Positions 12,095 to 21,959 of a stretch of DNA of 64,000 nucleotides are shown piece by piece. The position numbers were made by a program, and so were the translations under genes. The number at the start of each line of letters is the position of its first letter. Within the stretch, counting starts at the first letter, position 1. The stretch comes from Ailanthus altissimus (lineage: Eukaryota; Streptophyta; Magnoliopsida; Sapindales; Simaroubaceae), in assembly GCA_946807835.1 (NCBI GenBank), contig OX327704.1, positions 4,526,001 to 4,590,000 on the forward strand, given 5' to 3'. Under the pieces are notes generated by a model. That model made no database searches and was not told the DNA's origin. It worked only from the letters and a program-made list of their open reading frames with translations.

Positions 12095-12886
12095 ATTTGT
12101 GGGCTGTCTCTAATTCACTATAACTTCAATTTTCTGGGGATCTACTATTACCCCTTCTACAGAGATTACATGTCCCATAAATGCAACTCTATCTAGCCAA
12201 AACTAAAATTTACTAAGTTTGGCATACAGTCGATGCTCCCTTAAGGTTTGCAAAACAATCCTCAAATGTTCTGCGTGCTCGTCCTCACTGCTTGAATACA
12301 CATATATATTATCAATAAATACTATCGCAAATTAATCTAAATAGGATTGAAAAACTCTGTTCATAAGATCCATAAAAGCAATTGGGGCATTAGTTAGCCT
12401 AAAAGGCATAATCAAGAATTTATAATGCCCGTATCGGGTCCTAAATGCCGTCTTGGGAACATCTTCCTTCTGAATTTTTAGTTGATGATAGCCTGACCTC
12501 ATATCTATCTTGGAAAATACTCTGGTCCCTATAGCTGATCAAACAAATAATCATTTCAGAAGTGGATATTGATTAAGCATTGTTACTTTATTCATTTTCC
12601 TGTAATCAATGCATAATCTCATACTTCCATCTTTCTCCTTTACAAACAAAATCGATGCCTTCCAAGAAGAAGCACTCGGTCTGATAAAACCTTTATTCAC
12701 TAACTCTTCTATCTGAACCTTAAGTTCTTTCAATTCTGAAGAAGCCATTCTGTTAGGTGCTTTAAAAATTAGTTGCATTCCAAGGGCTATTTCTATTCGA
12801 AACTCTATTTCTCTATCTGGAGATAAGCCTGAAAAATCATCTGAGAATACATCCGAAAATTCTCTAACCACTGGAATATCCTCCAA
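12095..12886 (-). pseudogene. Tekay reverse transcriptase domain (broken)
   Basis: The N-terminal half is open at 12,551-12,886, with '[20 protein letters not shown]', '[20 protein letters not shown]' and '[17 protein letters not shown]', the classic gypsy RT start. The catalytic core near 12,295-12,335 reads [13 protein letters not shown] where intact elements have (F/Y)(I/V)DD. The second catalytic Asp is therefore Asn and the enzyme would be inactive. In-frame stops lie just before this motif, in the following '..AKLSKF*FWLD' and before the FLGL motif. The family call is firm and the clade (Tekay/Del-like chromovirus) is from the protein style. Confidence 0.85.
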
Positions 12887-13139
12887 TTTTGTTCTACCAT
12901 CCCTTACTTCTATGGCGTAGACTAAGTACCCCCTGACATGACTTTCGAGGCATCTTTCTAGCCCTCATTCCAAACATCATACTGGCGGAAAGTGATTTTT
13001 ACACCCCACAAAAAATGACTTCCATTCTCTCTGGGCTACATAATCTGACTTCTTTCCAGAAACAATCCACTGAGGCTCGATATTTAGACAACCAATCCAT
13101 CCCCAAAATCACTGATGGCCAACAAAATTAAATCCGCCA

Positions 13140-13372
13140 TGAATTCTTGGCCCTCAGTACTGATTTTATTACCCTTATACACCATTTTCAACTACAATGA
13201 AGTCTCCTGTAGAAAAAGATACTACTACCACACAATCTAATAACTGGGGTTTTATACTAGCATTTATCCCAAACTCTATAGAAATAAAAGAATGGGTCGC
13301 TCCAGGATTTATCAGTACATAAGCTTCTCGATCAAAAATTGACATCGTACCTGTCACAACTTTTGGGGCCAT
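13140..13372 (-). pseudogene. Tekay aspartic protease remnant, catalytic Asp lost
   Basis: Minus frame at 13,175-13,372 contains 'AYVLINPGATHSFIS'. Intact relatives read LIDPGATHSFIS or LFDSGASHSFIS, so the catalytic Asp is Asn (codon aat) here. The N-terminal 'VTGTMSI' and the following 'LLDCVVVVSFSTGD' also fit the retropepsin fold of Tekay-type elements. The protease would mature Gag-Pol. This copy cannot. Confidence 0.8.
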
Positions 13373-13387
13373 CTGCCTTCTGCTAGG

Positions 13388-13740
13388 TCACTGCAAATAC
13401 CCTAGCCTAGGTATGAGATTTGCCTTGTGTTCCTTCGAATTATCCTCCTCGATCGGCTGCCCTATTAGTCTGGCCTGAGCTGCTTGGCCTTCAGAATTGG
13501 GAACCACCTCAAATCTATCCTTGGCTACCACTAGTTTGTCTGAAAGCTGATGGTCTATCTTCTGGCTTACTAATAGTTCTATCATTCGAGCAATCTCTCA
13601 TGTAATGGCCCTCTTAACCACACTTATAATAACCGGTAGTCCCCTTCCTACAATCCCCTGGATTGGCCTTGCCACATTTATTACACACCGAAAAATTCTT
13701 TCAACTCTCTTTAGTGCTTCGGGATCCGGCCGATGGATGC
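13388..13740 (-). pseudogene. Tekay nucleocapsid (CCHC zinc knuckle) remnant
   Basis: Near 13,590-13,690 the minus strand reads C-x2-CGKANPGDCRKG and then YYKCG-stop-EGHYMRDC. The second is the C-x2-C-x4-H-x4-C knuckle with a stop in place of one residue. Downstream 'MIELLVSQKIDH' (13,544-13,585) is in the linker to the protease. The knuckle packages element RNA in live copies. Confidence 0.65.
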
Positions 13741-13940
13741 CTAATGGAAGGTTAACTGGATCAAGCTCCTCAGCTTAGTTTTTGACTGTTGGACCATGTT
13801 GATCTCTCCTCTGTTCTTATGAATTTACTAGGTCCTCCCAAAAGAACAGTATATCCAGCCTCCTTTCTGGCCTAGCTGTTTCGGTTTAGGAATGGCTACC
13901 ATGCTTCTTTCAACTCGAGTTGCAGCTTCCACCAATGCTC

Positions 13941-14631
13941 TATACTAAGTGTGAGCTATCGATACCACGTAAGTTTTGATCCAAGGATTGAGGACCACTG
14001 CAAACTGATTAGCCTTCTGCTCTTCATTATCAGCTATAAAGGGAACGGCACAAAAGAGCTTTGAAAACTTCTTCTCATACTCTGCCACCAAGAGAGAACC
14101 TTGTTCTAACTTGAAGAACTCTTCTATCTTTGTATCTTTATAACTTTTAGGGTAGAACTTATCCAAGAATTCCTTTTTGAAAAGCGTCCAATACACCCTA
14201 TCGGAATTCTTCCTCTGTAAAGCCTTCCACCAGTCTTTTGCCCCTTCCTTCAATAGAAATACGAAGTATGCAACCATTTATTCTTCATTACATCCCATAA
14301 ACTGAAACTTTTCTTCATTATTCTCTAACTAGGATAGGGCTCTCTCAGGGTCCCCTGTACCATCATACGGCTTAGCGCCCAATTTCTTGGCACGCTCAAT
14401 AGACAATCCTAGCTCTCTCGGCTGCTGGATTACTTCTGCTAGCATCTGGGCCATCTGAGCTAAATTCAGGTTTCCACCCTTTGGCTTGGCAGGTTGAGAT
14501 AACCCATTACCCTGCTCATCTTCAGATGCAAGAGCCTCCGTAACGGCTCTCCTAGTACGTGGGCCCTTACAATGATGCATATTTTTTGTGAATTTAGTGA
14601 TGTAAATGATTATCAAATGCATAGAATTCAA
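13941..14631 (-). pseudogene. Tekay gag (capsid) remnant
   Basis: Two adjacent minus-strand open pieces in one order. The N-terminal piece (14,329-14,631) has 'AQMAQMLAEVIQQPRE' and 'AKKLGAKPYDGTGDPERALS'. The capsid piece (13,945-14,277) has 'EGAKDWWKALQ' and 'FKKEFLDKFYPKSYKDTKIE', the retrotrans_gag signature, and 'FFKLEQGSLLVAEYEKKFSK'. Stops separate them at about 14,327 and 14,278. The first piece starts 0.1 kb downstream of the primer binding site, as expected. Confidence 0.8.
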
Positions 14632-14713
14632 TTTAATAAACTTAGAAAAATATGCATGTAATTTCGAGAATTCTCATTCTAAAAATAAACTTTTTAACTA
14701 AAAACTTCAAAAA

Positions 14714-14729
14714 TCAGGCTCTGATACCA
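14714..14729 (-). other. Primer binding site, initiator tRNA-Met type
   Basis: Minus strand reads TGGTATCAGAGCCTGA three bases after the LTR end ...GTCTTGTCA. This is the usual PBS complementary to the 3' end of initiator tRNA-Met and fixes the LTR boundary at 14,733. A second, inverted copy, TGGTATCAGAACTCG, lies on the plus strand at about 15,167. Confidence 0.85.
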
Positions 14730-15235
14730 CTCTGACAAGACCCGCTCCGAGACCCTCGACTGTAGATCTCAGCGACCCTGCTGGGCACCCCGACGAAAGT
14801 TTCTCAGAATTTAACTGTGTAAGTTGAAAAATTTTGCGAGGCGAACCCCTTTATAACTACCTGTGGATCTTGAACATGTAGTTCTCTGATCCGATCAACC
14901 AGTATTAGACGAACTTAAAATGTGGCTAATAATGCTCCCAAATTTGACAATTCTAATTTTACACCTAAATATCTCAAATCAGGTCCGTCCGATACTGGTT
15001 GATCAAATCAGAAAACTACAAACTTAAGATCCACATGTAGTTATAAAGGGGTTCGCCTCACGGAATTTCCCAACTTACACAGTTAAATTCTTAGGAACTT
15101 TCATCAGGGTGCCCAGTAAGGCCGCTAAGATCTACAGTAAATGGTCTCGAAGCAAGTCCTATCAGAGTGGTATCAGAACTCGATTTTTGAAGTTTTTAAT
15201 TAAAGGATTTGTTTTTAGAATGAGAATTCTCAAAA

Positions 15236-15610
15236 TTGCAAGCATATTTTTCTAAGTTTATTAAATTGAATTCTATGCATTTGATAATCATTTGCATCAC
15301 TAAATTCACAGAAAATATGCATCATCATGGGGGCTTACGTACTAGAACAGTAGCTGTGGAGGCTCTTACATCTGAAGAGGAGCAGAGGAATGAGTCAAAA
15401 AATGTTCCTATGCCTCAGACCCTTCCTGGGTCATCTCAACCTGCCGAGCCAGATGGTGGAAACCTGAATGTAGCTTAGATGGCCCAGATACTAGCAGCAG
15501 CAATCTAGCAGCCGAGAAAGACATGAGTGTCCATTGAACATGCCAAGAAATTGGGCGCTAAGTAGTATGATGGTACAGGAGAGAGCCTTATCCTGGTTAG
15601 AGAACAATGA
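15236..15610 (+). pseudogene. Inverted gag fragment of the Tekay element
   Basis: Plus-strand frame with 'MHHHGGLRTRTVAVEALTSE' and 'SQPAEPDGGNLNVA', followed after stops by AKKLGA and YDGTGE. It is the mirror of the minus-strand gag N-terminus at 14,329-14,580. It ends at about 15,610, where homology to gag stops. Confidence 0.75.
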
Positions 15611-15619
15611 AGAAATTTT

Positions 15620-17667
15620 TTATAAAACAAAAACACAAAACAAATTAGCTAAATGAGCTCAGTGAGTGCAATTAAAATTTCAGATAAAATAAAATTCTGT
15701 ATATATAGTAAATTCTAAAAGCCATGCATAAATCATGCTTTTTAAACTTGTATAAAGCTGTAAAATAGTTTCTAACATCATCTGCCGATGAAATCTTGCT
15801 GAGCAAATTTTATTTATATCTTCAAAAAATAATATCAAAAATCTATAAGACATAATAACTAACATGTACATATATAAATGTGTAATATGTGTTCGGTAGC
15901 TCGAAAACTATTAAAGTCCTCGCTCGGCCATTTTCTTTCTAAATTGTACCAATGGTAACCCTAAACTCTATACTCACACAGTGACTCAACTAGCACCGCA
16001 TACATGAGTAGGTTACGGGGCATCTCAACTAGCAACACCCACTGTGCCATCTCAAGACATCTCACCAGCTATGCAGTGAAATCTTACATCGCCTATATAT
16101 GGCAAGATAATACCTCGTACACATAAAATGACTTACATGACTCAACAACTCGACTTTCCAAAGTTAGTGACATGCCCTCCCCCCAATACCTACCCATGTA
16201 TATAGGATATACCGGTCAGGTCTTAAATCATCATCACCACTATTATCTGAGGGTACCAATGGCCTTTAAAACTAATGTAATAGTTTTAAAACTGTTTCTT
16301 AAACCGAATATGTAAATGCATATCTATAGATATATATATATATATATATATCAAAATCATAAATCATGTTTATACATTAAAAGCACATAAAACATACAAT
16401 TTCAATATGCAAAAACATATTAAGTGAAAGATAAACAATGACAGATTTTTACTCACAATTGCTCCGAACTTCTGCTTCCGTTACCGAACTCAATTTTCTT
16501 CACCTACACACCATAAATGACATTTAGAACCTTTACAACCGCTAAAATTGTATTTAACTAATAAGCGCCCTAATCGGCTTACAAAGCCCAAACGAATACT
16601 ACTTTTTGATTTTTATTTACAAAGTCATTCAATCTTATCTAATTCACGATCCGATGCCCTGAAAATTGCTTAACACCCTATAAATTTTGTTAGACATAAT
16701 TGTCCTTCACCTTACCAAAAAGGATAATTATGTCTTATTTTCTTCTTACTTGATTTTTCATCTACCATATACATTCAATTTATATAAGGCACCATTTATA
16801 CACAACAATTTTATCAAAACACAACTCAAGCCCTATAATCCCCTAAGTGGCCGAATTTTACCCTACTCACCCAACACATTTCTTTTCTCAATTTCTTGTT
16901 CCCATAGCATCAAAATCAAGCCAATCTCACCCTAATGTCCTAATACATCCAATTGAAGTTTCTACATTGAAATTACCCAAAACCCTAATTTTTACCTTAT
17001 TAATTTCTTCACTTTGATGACTCTTTTAAGCTCCACACTTGAATTCAATTCAATCTAAATCAAGAATATACACAAGAACATCAAAAGAAGCAATCTTGAA
17101 AATTCACACATCATCGTTACCAAACAATACTTTTCTTACCTCTTTTCTTTGGATTTTCACTATTGGAAGCTTCAATTGATCTTAAAAGCTTGTGTTTGGC
17201 TTTATTTTTGCTTGATCAAGCATGAAAAATCATGAAATCACTAATTTACCATTGGTTAAAAAGTAAGTATGTAATTGGCTTATTTATAACTATTTGGTTA
17301 AAATAGTCAAAGGAACTAACTAGACTTCTAACTTGGCAATCCATGAAATTGTCTCTAATTGGTCCATTCTCTAACATATGGATTGTGTTTCTCAACAAAT
17401 CTTATTCCATGCATAACCCTTATATGGAAATTCATGTAGTAAATTAAAAGTTTCTTTTCCAAGCCAATAGAGAAAATTTTCAAAAATATTCTATGGTCGT
17501 CCAACACTCCGACCAAGTGTGAAATTACCAAATTAGGTATAATATCTCCTACGCGCACCATAAAACAATTATTTCTAATAGGGTTAAAATCGATTAACCC
17601 TACGGTGTCTTATTGCTCTATACCAAAATTTAGACACCAATACTACTAATAGAGATTAGATATTACA
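15620..17667 (-). repeat. Tekay LTR body (U3/R), partial
   Basis: Non-coding sequence that ends ...ATTACA at the TSD, i.e. TGTAATATC on the minus strand, an LTR start. It holds 'gctaaatgagctcagtgagtgca' near 15,646, often seen in Tekay LTRs, a (TA)n tract at about 16,325-16,350, and pyrimidine-rich text at 16,700-17,150. There is no second full copy in the window for comparison, so the inner boundary is inferred from where gag homology stops. Confidence 0.55.
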
Positions 17668-17672
17668 GTTGA
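17668..17672. repeat. Target-site duplication, right (GTTGA)
   Basis: Pentamer GTTGA directly after the ...TTACA element end, pairing with 11,237-11,241. Confidence 0.85.
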
Positions 17673-17701
17673 TGCAAAAGATTCGCTTCTATTTATTATT
17701 T

Positions 17702-17869
17702 TGTTAATAAGGAGTTTGTTTTCACTCCATATTAACTATCATTGTTTATTTTACTAATATTCAATTATTTTTAGCTTTATATATATATATATATTATGAG
17801 AAGAGATGTTTTTGAGAAATAAATTTATGAAATTATTTAGACTTTTTTCATTTAGCCAAAAAATTAATA

Positions 17870-17900
<31 letters not shown>

Positions 17901-18377
17901 CCTTATAAAACTTATCCCTTTTCTTTTATTTTATTTCTTGCAAACGACATAATGTATTTCTTGAGTGGACTAAGTCATGCTTTTTTTTTCAGATGTTTGA
18001 ACAGATTGAAATTTAACTAAGTTGTAAATTCATATGTCTCAATAATATGTTTACTTTTATCGTTTCTTTTTTCAACATTTGAATTTTTAGTGTTACATTG
18101 ATTACTATTATGAATTTAAAAAAATGTCTGAAAACTAATAATTTGACATTTACATCTTTTTAAGTGCTACATTTAATTGTGTTTTTATAGGAAAATAGAA
18201 TTGGTTGAATAATTTCCACAATGCATTTGTGGAAACTATTGATCAATAGAAATGGGTTACCTATTTTAAAGGATGGTGCGCTTTCTAACGTAAGTTACTA
18301 AGCATATTTACATGGACATCTTCAAATCTAGACTACTAATGTATGGGCTAGTTGGACCTCCTAAGAATAGCTCAATA
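17702..18377 (-). repeat. TAT-B 3' LTR
   Basis: Starts TGTTAATAAGGAG and parallels 6,712-7,293. It is longer by an AT-rich stretch near 18,060-18,190 and has (TG)n/(TA)n near 17,868-17,900. Its minus-strand start (about 18,377) abuts the polypurine tract. Confidence 0.65.
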
Positions 18378-18379
18378 AA

Positions 18380-18394
18380 TGTCCCCCCCTTTAA
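18380..18394 (-). other. Polypurine tract of TAT-B
   Basis: Minus strand reads TTAAAGGGGGGGACAT directly before the LTR start ...TTGAGC. This is the plus-strand primer position. The TAT-A counterpart at about 7,297-7,310 is worn to AAATGGCGGACA. Confidence 0.7.
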
Positions 18395-18489
18395 GGGAAG
18401 GAGTGTGTTATTTTAGGGGGGAAGACTTACAGGGTATGCTTTTTCACTTTCAACCAACGAGCGTTATTTGTCCAATTTTAACTTTTAGC

Positions 18490-19260
18490 ATCAACTGATG
18501 GGGTATCATAAATCCTTCTAGTGCTTCATATTCTACGTCATTATTAGATTTTGGGGTTAGTAGTCTCATTACGTGTTCCAGTATTAGTCCTTTTAAGCTT
18601 TTGATCCTTACAACTAAACTTAACCCTTTATATTTAGAGGATTGGTTGATATGTATTTGCTACGCTTCCTCTATGTCTGTAGGTTTTTATAGCAACATTT
18701 TGTCTTTTATTGTAGGTTTACATTCTAATAATAAGTTTGTCATTGCTTGTCTCTTGATTATAATTTTTTATTAGGATTCGATGTCCAAGTGTATTAGTCC
18801 TCTCACCATCTTAATGACCCTTCCCATGACATCTAATTTCAGTATAATGAATTTTAGTGGGTATAAAATGTAGAATACGACAGGTATGCATTAGGATTGG
18901 ATGTCCAAGTGTATTAGTCCTATCACCATCTTAGTGACCCTTTCCATGACATCTGATTTCAGTATAATGAATTTTAGTGGGTATTAAATGTAGAATACGA
19001 CAGGTATGCTTCAAAATAGTGTTTGAGCTTGTCTTTGGCTTGTACAAGTGTGAAGTTAAGCTTCTCGTCTATCAAGTATCTAATTTCTACATCAAACAGT
19101 ACTTTATTGATGTAAAAGATTCACTTCTATTGACTATTTTCTTTTTTGAACAGTACCACATTAAATACTATCTTAGAAACTACAAGATAAAGAAATAAAG
19201 TCTTGTTTGGAAGCAGTACGGACAGGATTGTAAGCTTCTCCAAGTACTCTTTTAGATTTT
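18490..19260 (-). pseudogene. TAT-B RNase H domain remnant
   Basis: The minus strand near 19,090-19,200 reads LFLYLVVSKIVFNVVLFKKE, the 'LYLA.S...VS.VL..E' RNase H start of Tat elements, and continues toward the C-terminus to about 18,490 through stops and the 120-bp duplication. Family call by motif order and by the parallel with TAT-A. Confidence 0.65.
18771..19010. repeat. Two 120-bp tandem units in TAT-B RNase H
   Basis: Units 18,771-18,890 and 18,891-19,010 start TTAGGATT(C/G)GATGTCCAAG and end CAGGTATGC(A/T), with only a handful of differences. TAT-A has the sequence once (11,040-11,150). The duplication therefore happened in TAT-B after the two elements separated, and it is fairly recent relative to their divergence. 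Confidence 0.85.
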
Positions 19261-20340
19261 GTAGTACTTCCACATAATTGGACCTTTATAGTTCTATTTT
19301 AGTTTTAATATCTTAAAAGAGAGGTTGGCATTTATTAGACACCCTAGAGATGAATCTATTCAGTGCTACTATTATCCTAGTTAGAATCTGCACTTTCTTC
19401 AATGTCCTGAGAATTATTGTGTTTTCAAGAGCGTGAACTTGCAATAAGTTAACCTTAATTCCTCTTGTGCTTATGATATATCCCAAGAAGTTCCCAAATG
19501 AGATAATAAAGGTGCACTTGATTTGGTTTAGATATATCATGAAGTTCTTTGGCACATCAAATACTTTTTGTAAGTCTACCATGTAATGCTTTATTTCTTT
19601 ACTTTTGACCATTGTATTGTTGATATAGGGTTCTATTATTTTTCGTATTAACTTTTTAAAACTTTGTTAACTAGCCTCTGGAAGGTGGCTTTATATTCTT
19701 CAGTTCAAATGACATTACTTTGTAGGATTAGATTTTACACTTATTCAAAAGTTTGTCTTCTCTTTATCCTTTAAGTCTATCTTTATCTAGTTGTATCCAT
19801 TGTAGGAATCCAAAAATGATAGTCTTTTATAGTGGCATCCACCATCTGATCTATCTTAAAGAGTAAGAATGAGTCTTTAAGGGTCGCTTTGTTAAGGTTT
19901 GTGTATCTATATAGACTCGCCGCATCTTGTTTCTCTTTTCTACAACTACCACATTGGCAAAAGCCATTCTAGGTAATGGACTTCTTAGATAAAGCAACTT
20001 CTAACAATCTGCCCATTTTATCATTGATGATCTTGTTTCATTCTAGTGTGAATCATTTCTATCTTTGTATGACCCGAGTGTAATCTTTGCTTATGGCCAA
20101 TTTATGAAATATTACCTCCAGATCGATACCAATGATGTCTTTGTGAAACCAAGCAAAGACATACTAATTTGTTTTAACCAATTCAATCATTTTGTTCTCT
20201 CTTCATTAGTTATATTGGTGCCTAATAGTAGCCTGTTGCCACTAATGGAAGGGTATAACTATACTTTTTCTATTTTCTCAATAGTTGAGGTGATATAATC
20301 CTTTTCTTCTCGAGGAATCCCCTTTGGTCAATGATCCTAT
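19261..20340 (-). pseudogene. TAT-B reverse transcriptase remnant
   Basis: The open minus piece 19,313-19,612 reads 'HYMVDLQKVFDVPKNFMIYL', 'NQIKCTFIISFGNFLGYIIS' and 'RGIKVN', then 'IIVALNRFISRVSNKCQPLF'. These match the Tat-lineage 'H..DL..VF..L....M.LN..KC.F.V..G.FLG..VS.RGIE.N' and 'G..AALNRF.S...' stretches. The upstream half (19,620-20,340) is broken by stops, with a recognisable 'aacttcatag..'-type decay and no clear catalytic box. It would copy element RNA to DNA in a live copy. Confidence 0.75.
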
Positions 20341-20559
20341 AATTGCTATTCATCTTTAATTCATTCAGTGAATGTCATTGTTTTCTAACTGTTTGGTCTT
20401 TAGTTCGACTTTTTCTTCTCTCCCAATGGCTCTATTTGTTTTCTTTGCTTCCTTCTTTGTGGTTTTGTTAAGTTAGCATAGCACTATCCAGATGGAATGT
20501 ATCTTACTATTCCCTTTCCACTGGTTGAAATGTATCTCACCATCTACTGTTAAATGGAA

Positions 20560-20920
20560 AGGATAGCTTCTATGTAATGTAGCTAGTAACGACCCGCTAT
20601 TGCATTGTGAGTAGAGGATGCATCAACTACTAGGCAATCTACTTCTAGAAGCTTTCCATTGATACCACTAGTAGTGTGATCATGCCTTTGACCTATACTT
20701 TTCCCTTTTCGAACACGATGCACTAAATATTGTATCCTCTTATGTAATTTTTTGTCTAACTTCATGCATTGGAATGCATCATTGAACAAGATATTTGTGC
20801 TACTTTCTCTATTGACTAATACCCTCCATACTATTCCCTTCTATGGTTATACTTACCACCAATAGATTCAGATAGGAAAGCATTAAACAGGTTAGGTTTT
20901 CCCATGAGAAGGTGATTTTT
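20560..20920 (-). pseudogene. TAT-B protease remnant
   Basis: The minus frame 20,583-20,789 begins 'MFNDAFQCMKLDKKL' and ends 'KLLEVDCLVVDASSTHNAIA' GR. Tat proteases have '..IL...AF..M.L' after the active site and 'V.F.VVD.PS.YNAILGRP' near the end, so the order fits. The active-site Asp lies upstream near 20,830-20,870 in a stop-broken stretch and is not readable. Confidence 0.6.
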
Positions 20921-20989
20921 CCTAGCTCATGTTTAATTAATATAATTCATGTAGTGGATGTTTTTCTAATTCCATATCTCTGGACTTAG

Positions 20990-21766
20990 GGGTTGCTCTT
21001 CTGAGTAGTGGCTCCTCTCTTTTTCTATCTAATGGCCTTCTATGTAGCACAGCTACATATAATTATTTTACAACCATTTTTGTGGATAACGTTGTAATGG
21101 ATTCTTTAGCAAGATCCTTTGTGTCTGTGGCTCTTCTAAAACTTTTTTTTCTCTCATCTAATCCTTCTTTTCCTTCGTTTTTTGGATACTCGAGCTCAGT
21201 GGAAGCTTCTTTGATGAGGTTAAGTTCTCCATTTGTTTACCCTTTTTATGTGCTTTTTTCTTCCTCCTTTAAGTAGCAAAAATTAAACAATGATCCATAG
21301 ACCATGTTTGATATAGATGGTGCTACTTCTTTTGTAGCTACAGCTTCCATCCCACTCATTTTTAGATTCTTTTCTGTTTTTAAAGGTATTTTGGGTTCTA
21401 TCTCCAATAAAAATTTTACAAGGTGGTCATTCCTCATAAGAGTGTTGATCTCTCCCTTTAAAGATTGACAGTTGTTAATATGGTGCCTATGCTCATTATG
21501 GAAGGTGTAGTGTTTGAAATGGCTCCATTGGTCATAAGGCATTAATATGGCATTTGGTTTTCTAAAGTTTCTTACATCTTTATAGTACATCTAGATTTTC
21601 TCTACAAGTGTGTTAGTCAAAATTCAAAGCTAAAACATTTCTTAAGCTTTTTGTCTCTATTGCCTTCCCCATTGAAAGATTGCTTCTCATAACCTTCCCT
21701 CTAGAATGTTCTTCCTTCCTTCTAGGTTATGATCATGAATGCCTTTTTAGTTGCCGCTGCTTTTAT
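20990..21766 (-). pseudogene. TAT-B gag, C-terminal part
   Basis: The minus frame 21,246-21,590 contains 'WSHFKHYTFHNEHRHHINNC' and 'QSLKGEINTLMRNDHLVKFL', the Tat '(K)YC.FH...GH....C..LK.EIE.LI..G.L..F' motif that precedes the protease. It is interrupted at 21,767 by Athila-1. The other part continues at 31,927. Confidence 0.75.
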
Positions 21767-21771
21767 CTTCC
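21767..21771. repeat. Athila-1 target-site duplication, left (CTTCC)
   Basis: CTTCC immediately before TGTTTACGC. It is repeated at 31,922-31,926 after ...TTCATCA. Confidence 0.8.
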
Positions 21772-21959
21772 TGTTTACGCTCAAAATATAATGCGGTTAT
21801 CGTAATATAGATTGAGGTGTTGATCCCACAAGTAAGTTTTTGGCAAAATAGGTTAGTGAAGTAAAATATTAAAGCAGTAGCAAAAGATAAAAATAATTAA
21901 TTGGTTTAAGTAGATGAAATAGAATTGTCTATAAATTAAAAGAAATATCTTATGATGAT

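Larger units (their letters stand above)
14340..15610. repeat. Large imperfect palindrome of gag-PBS-LTR sequence
   Basis: The left arm (about 14,340-14,906) is gag, PBS and LTR end on the minus strand. The right arm (about 14,982-15,610) is the same material in inverted order on the plus strand: LTR end, PBS, 'MHHHGGLRTR' gag start, 'AKKLGA', and 'YDGTGE' at about 15,570. The arms are clearly homologous but diverged. The ~75-bp centre holds RNase-H-like sequence. The right arm stops inside gag and is joined to U3-like LTR sequence. Confidence 0.85.
11242..17667 (-). mobile_element. Tekay-type Ty3/gypsy element, rearranged, with 5-bp TSD
   Basis: Bounded by TGACAAGACC at the left and ...GATATTACA at the right, and flanked by the perfect pentamer GTTGA at 11,237-11,241 and 17,668-17,672. 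The host RNase H text of TAT-A resumes right after the second pentamer ('tgcaaaagattc' versus 'tgtaaaagattc' in TAT-B), which confirms the insertion. Minus-strand order from right to left: LTR-like U3/R (15,620-17,667), an inverted gag/PBS/LTR block (14,982-15,610), LTR end plus PBS (14,714-14,985), gag, zinc knuckle, protease, reverse transcriptase, RNase H, then the LTR tip. Integrase and nearly all of the 3' LTR are missing. Multiple stops show it is dead. Confidence 0.85.
6712..17701 (-). mobile_element. TAT-A: Tat-lineage Ty3/gypsy remnant, split by a Tekay element
   Basis: Minus-strand gypsy remnant. From left to right it has a 3' LTR (6,712-7,293), a polypurine-like tract, a 3-kb region with antisense coding texture, and RNase H remnants (about 10,430-11,241) that continue at 17,673-17,701 on the far side of the Tekay insertion. 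The RNase H segment closely parallels that of TAT-B (10,745-11,241 versus 18,490-19,105). Integrase, reverse transcriptase, protease, gag and the 5' LTR are absent. The right end is cut off where the TAT-B LTR begins at about 17,702. Confidence 0.65.

Noticed and set aside
11242..17667. Endogenous pararetrovirus or retrovirus-like provirus
   Set aside because: Domain order, primer sites, LTRs and 5-bp duplications fit plant gypsy retrotransposons. No envelope, movement protein or coat protein of a plant virus was seen.
18977..19198. 73-codon plus frame
   Set aside because: Antisense to the Tat RNase H, whose minus-strand motifs are recognisable.
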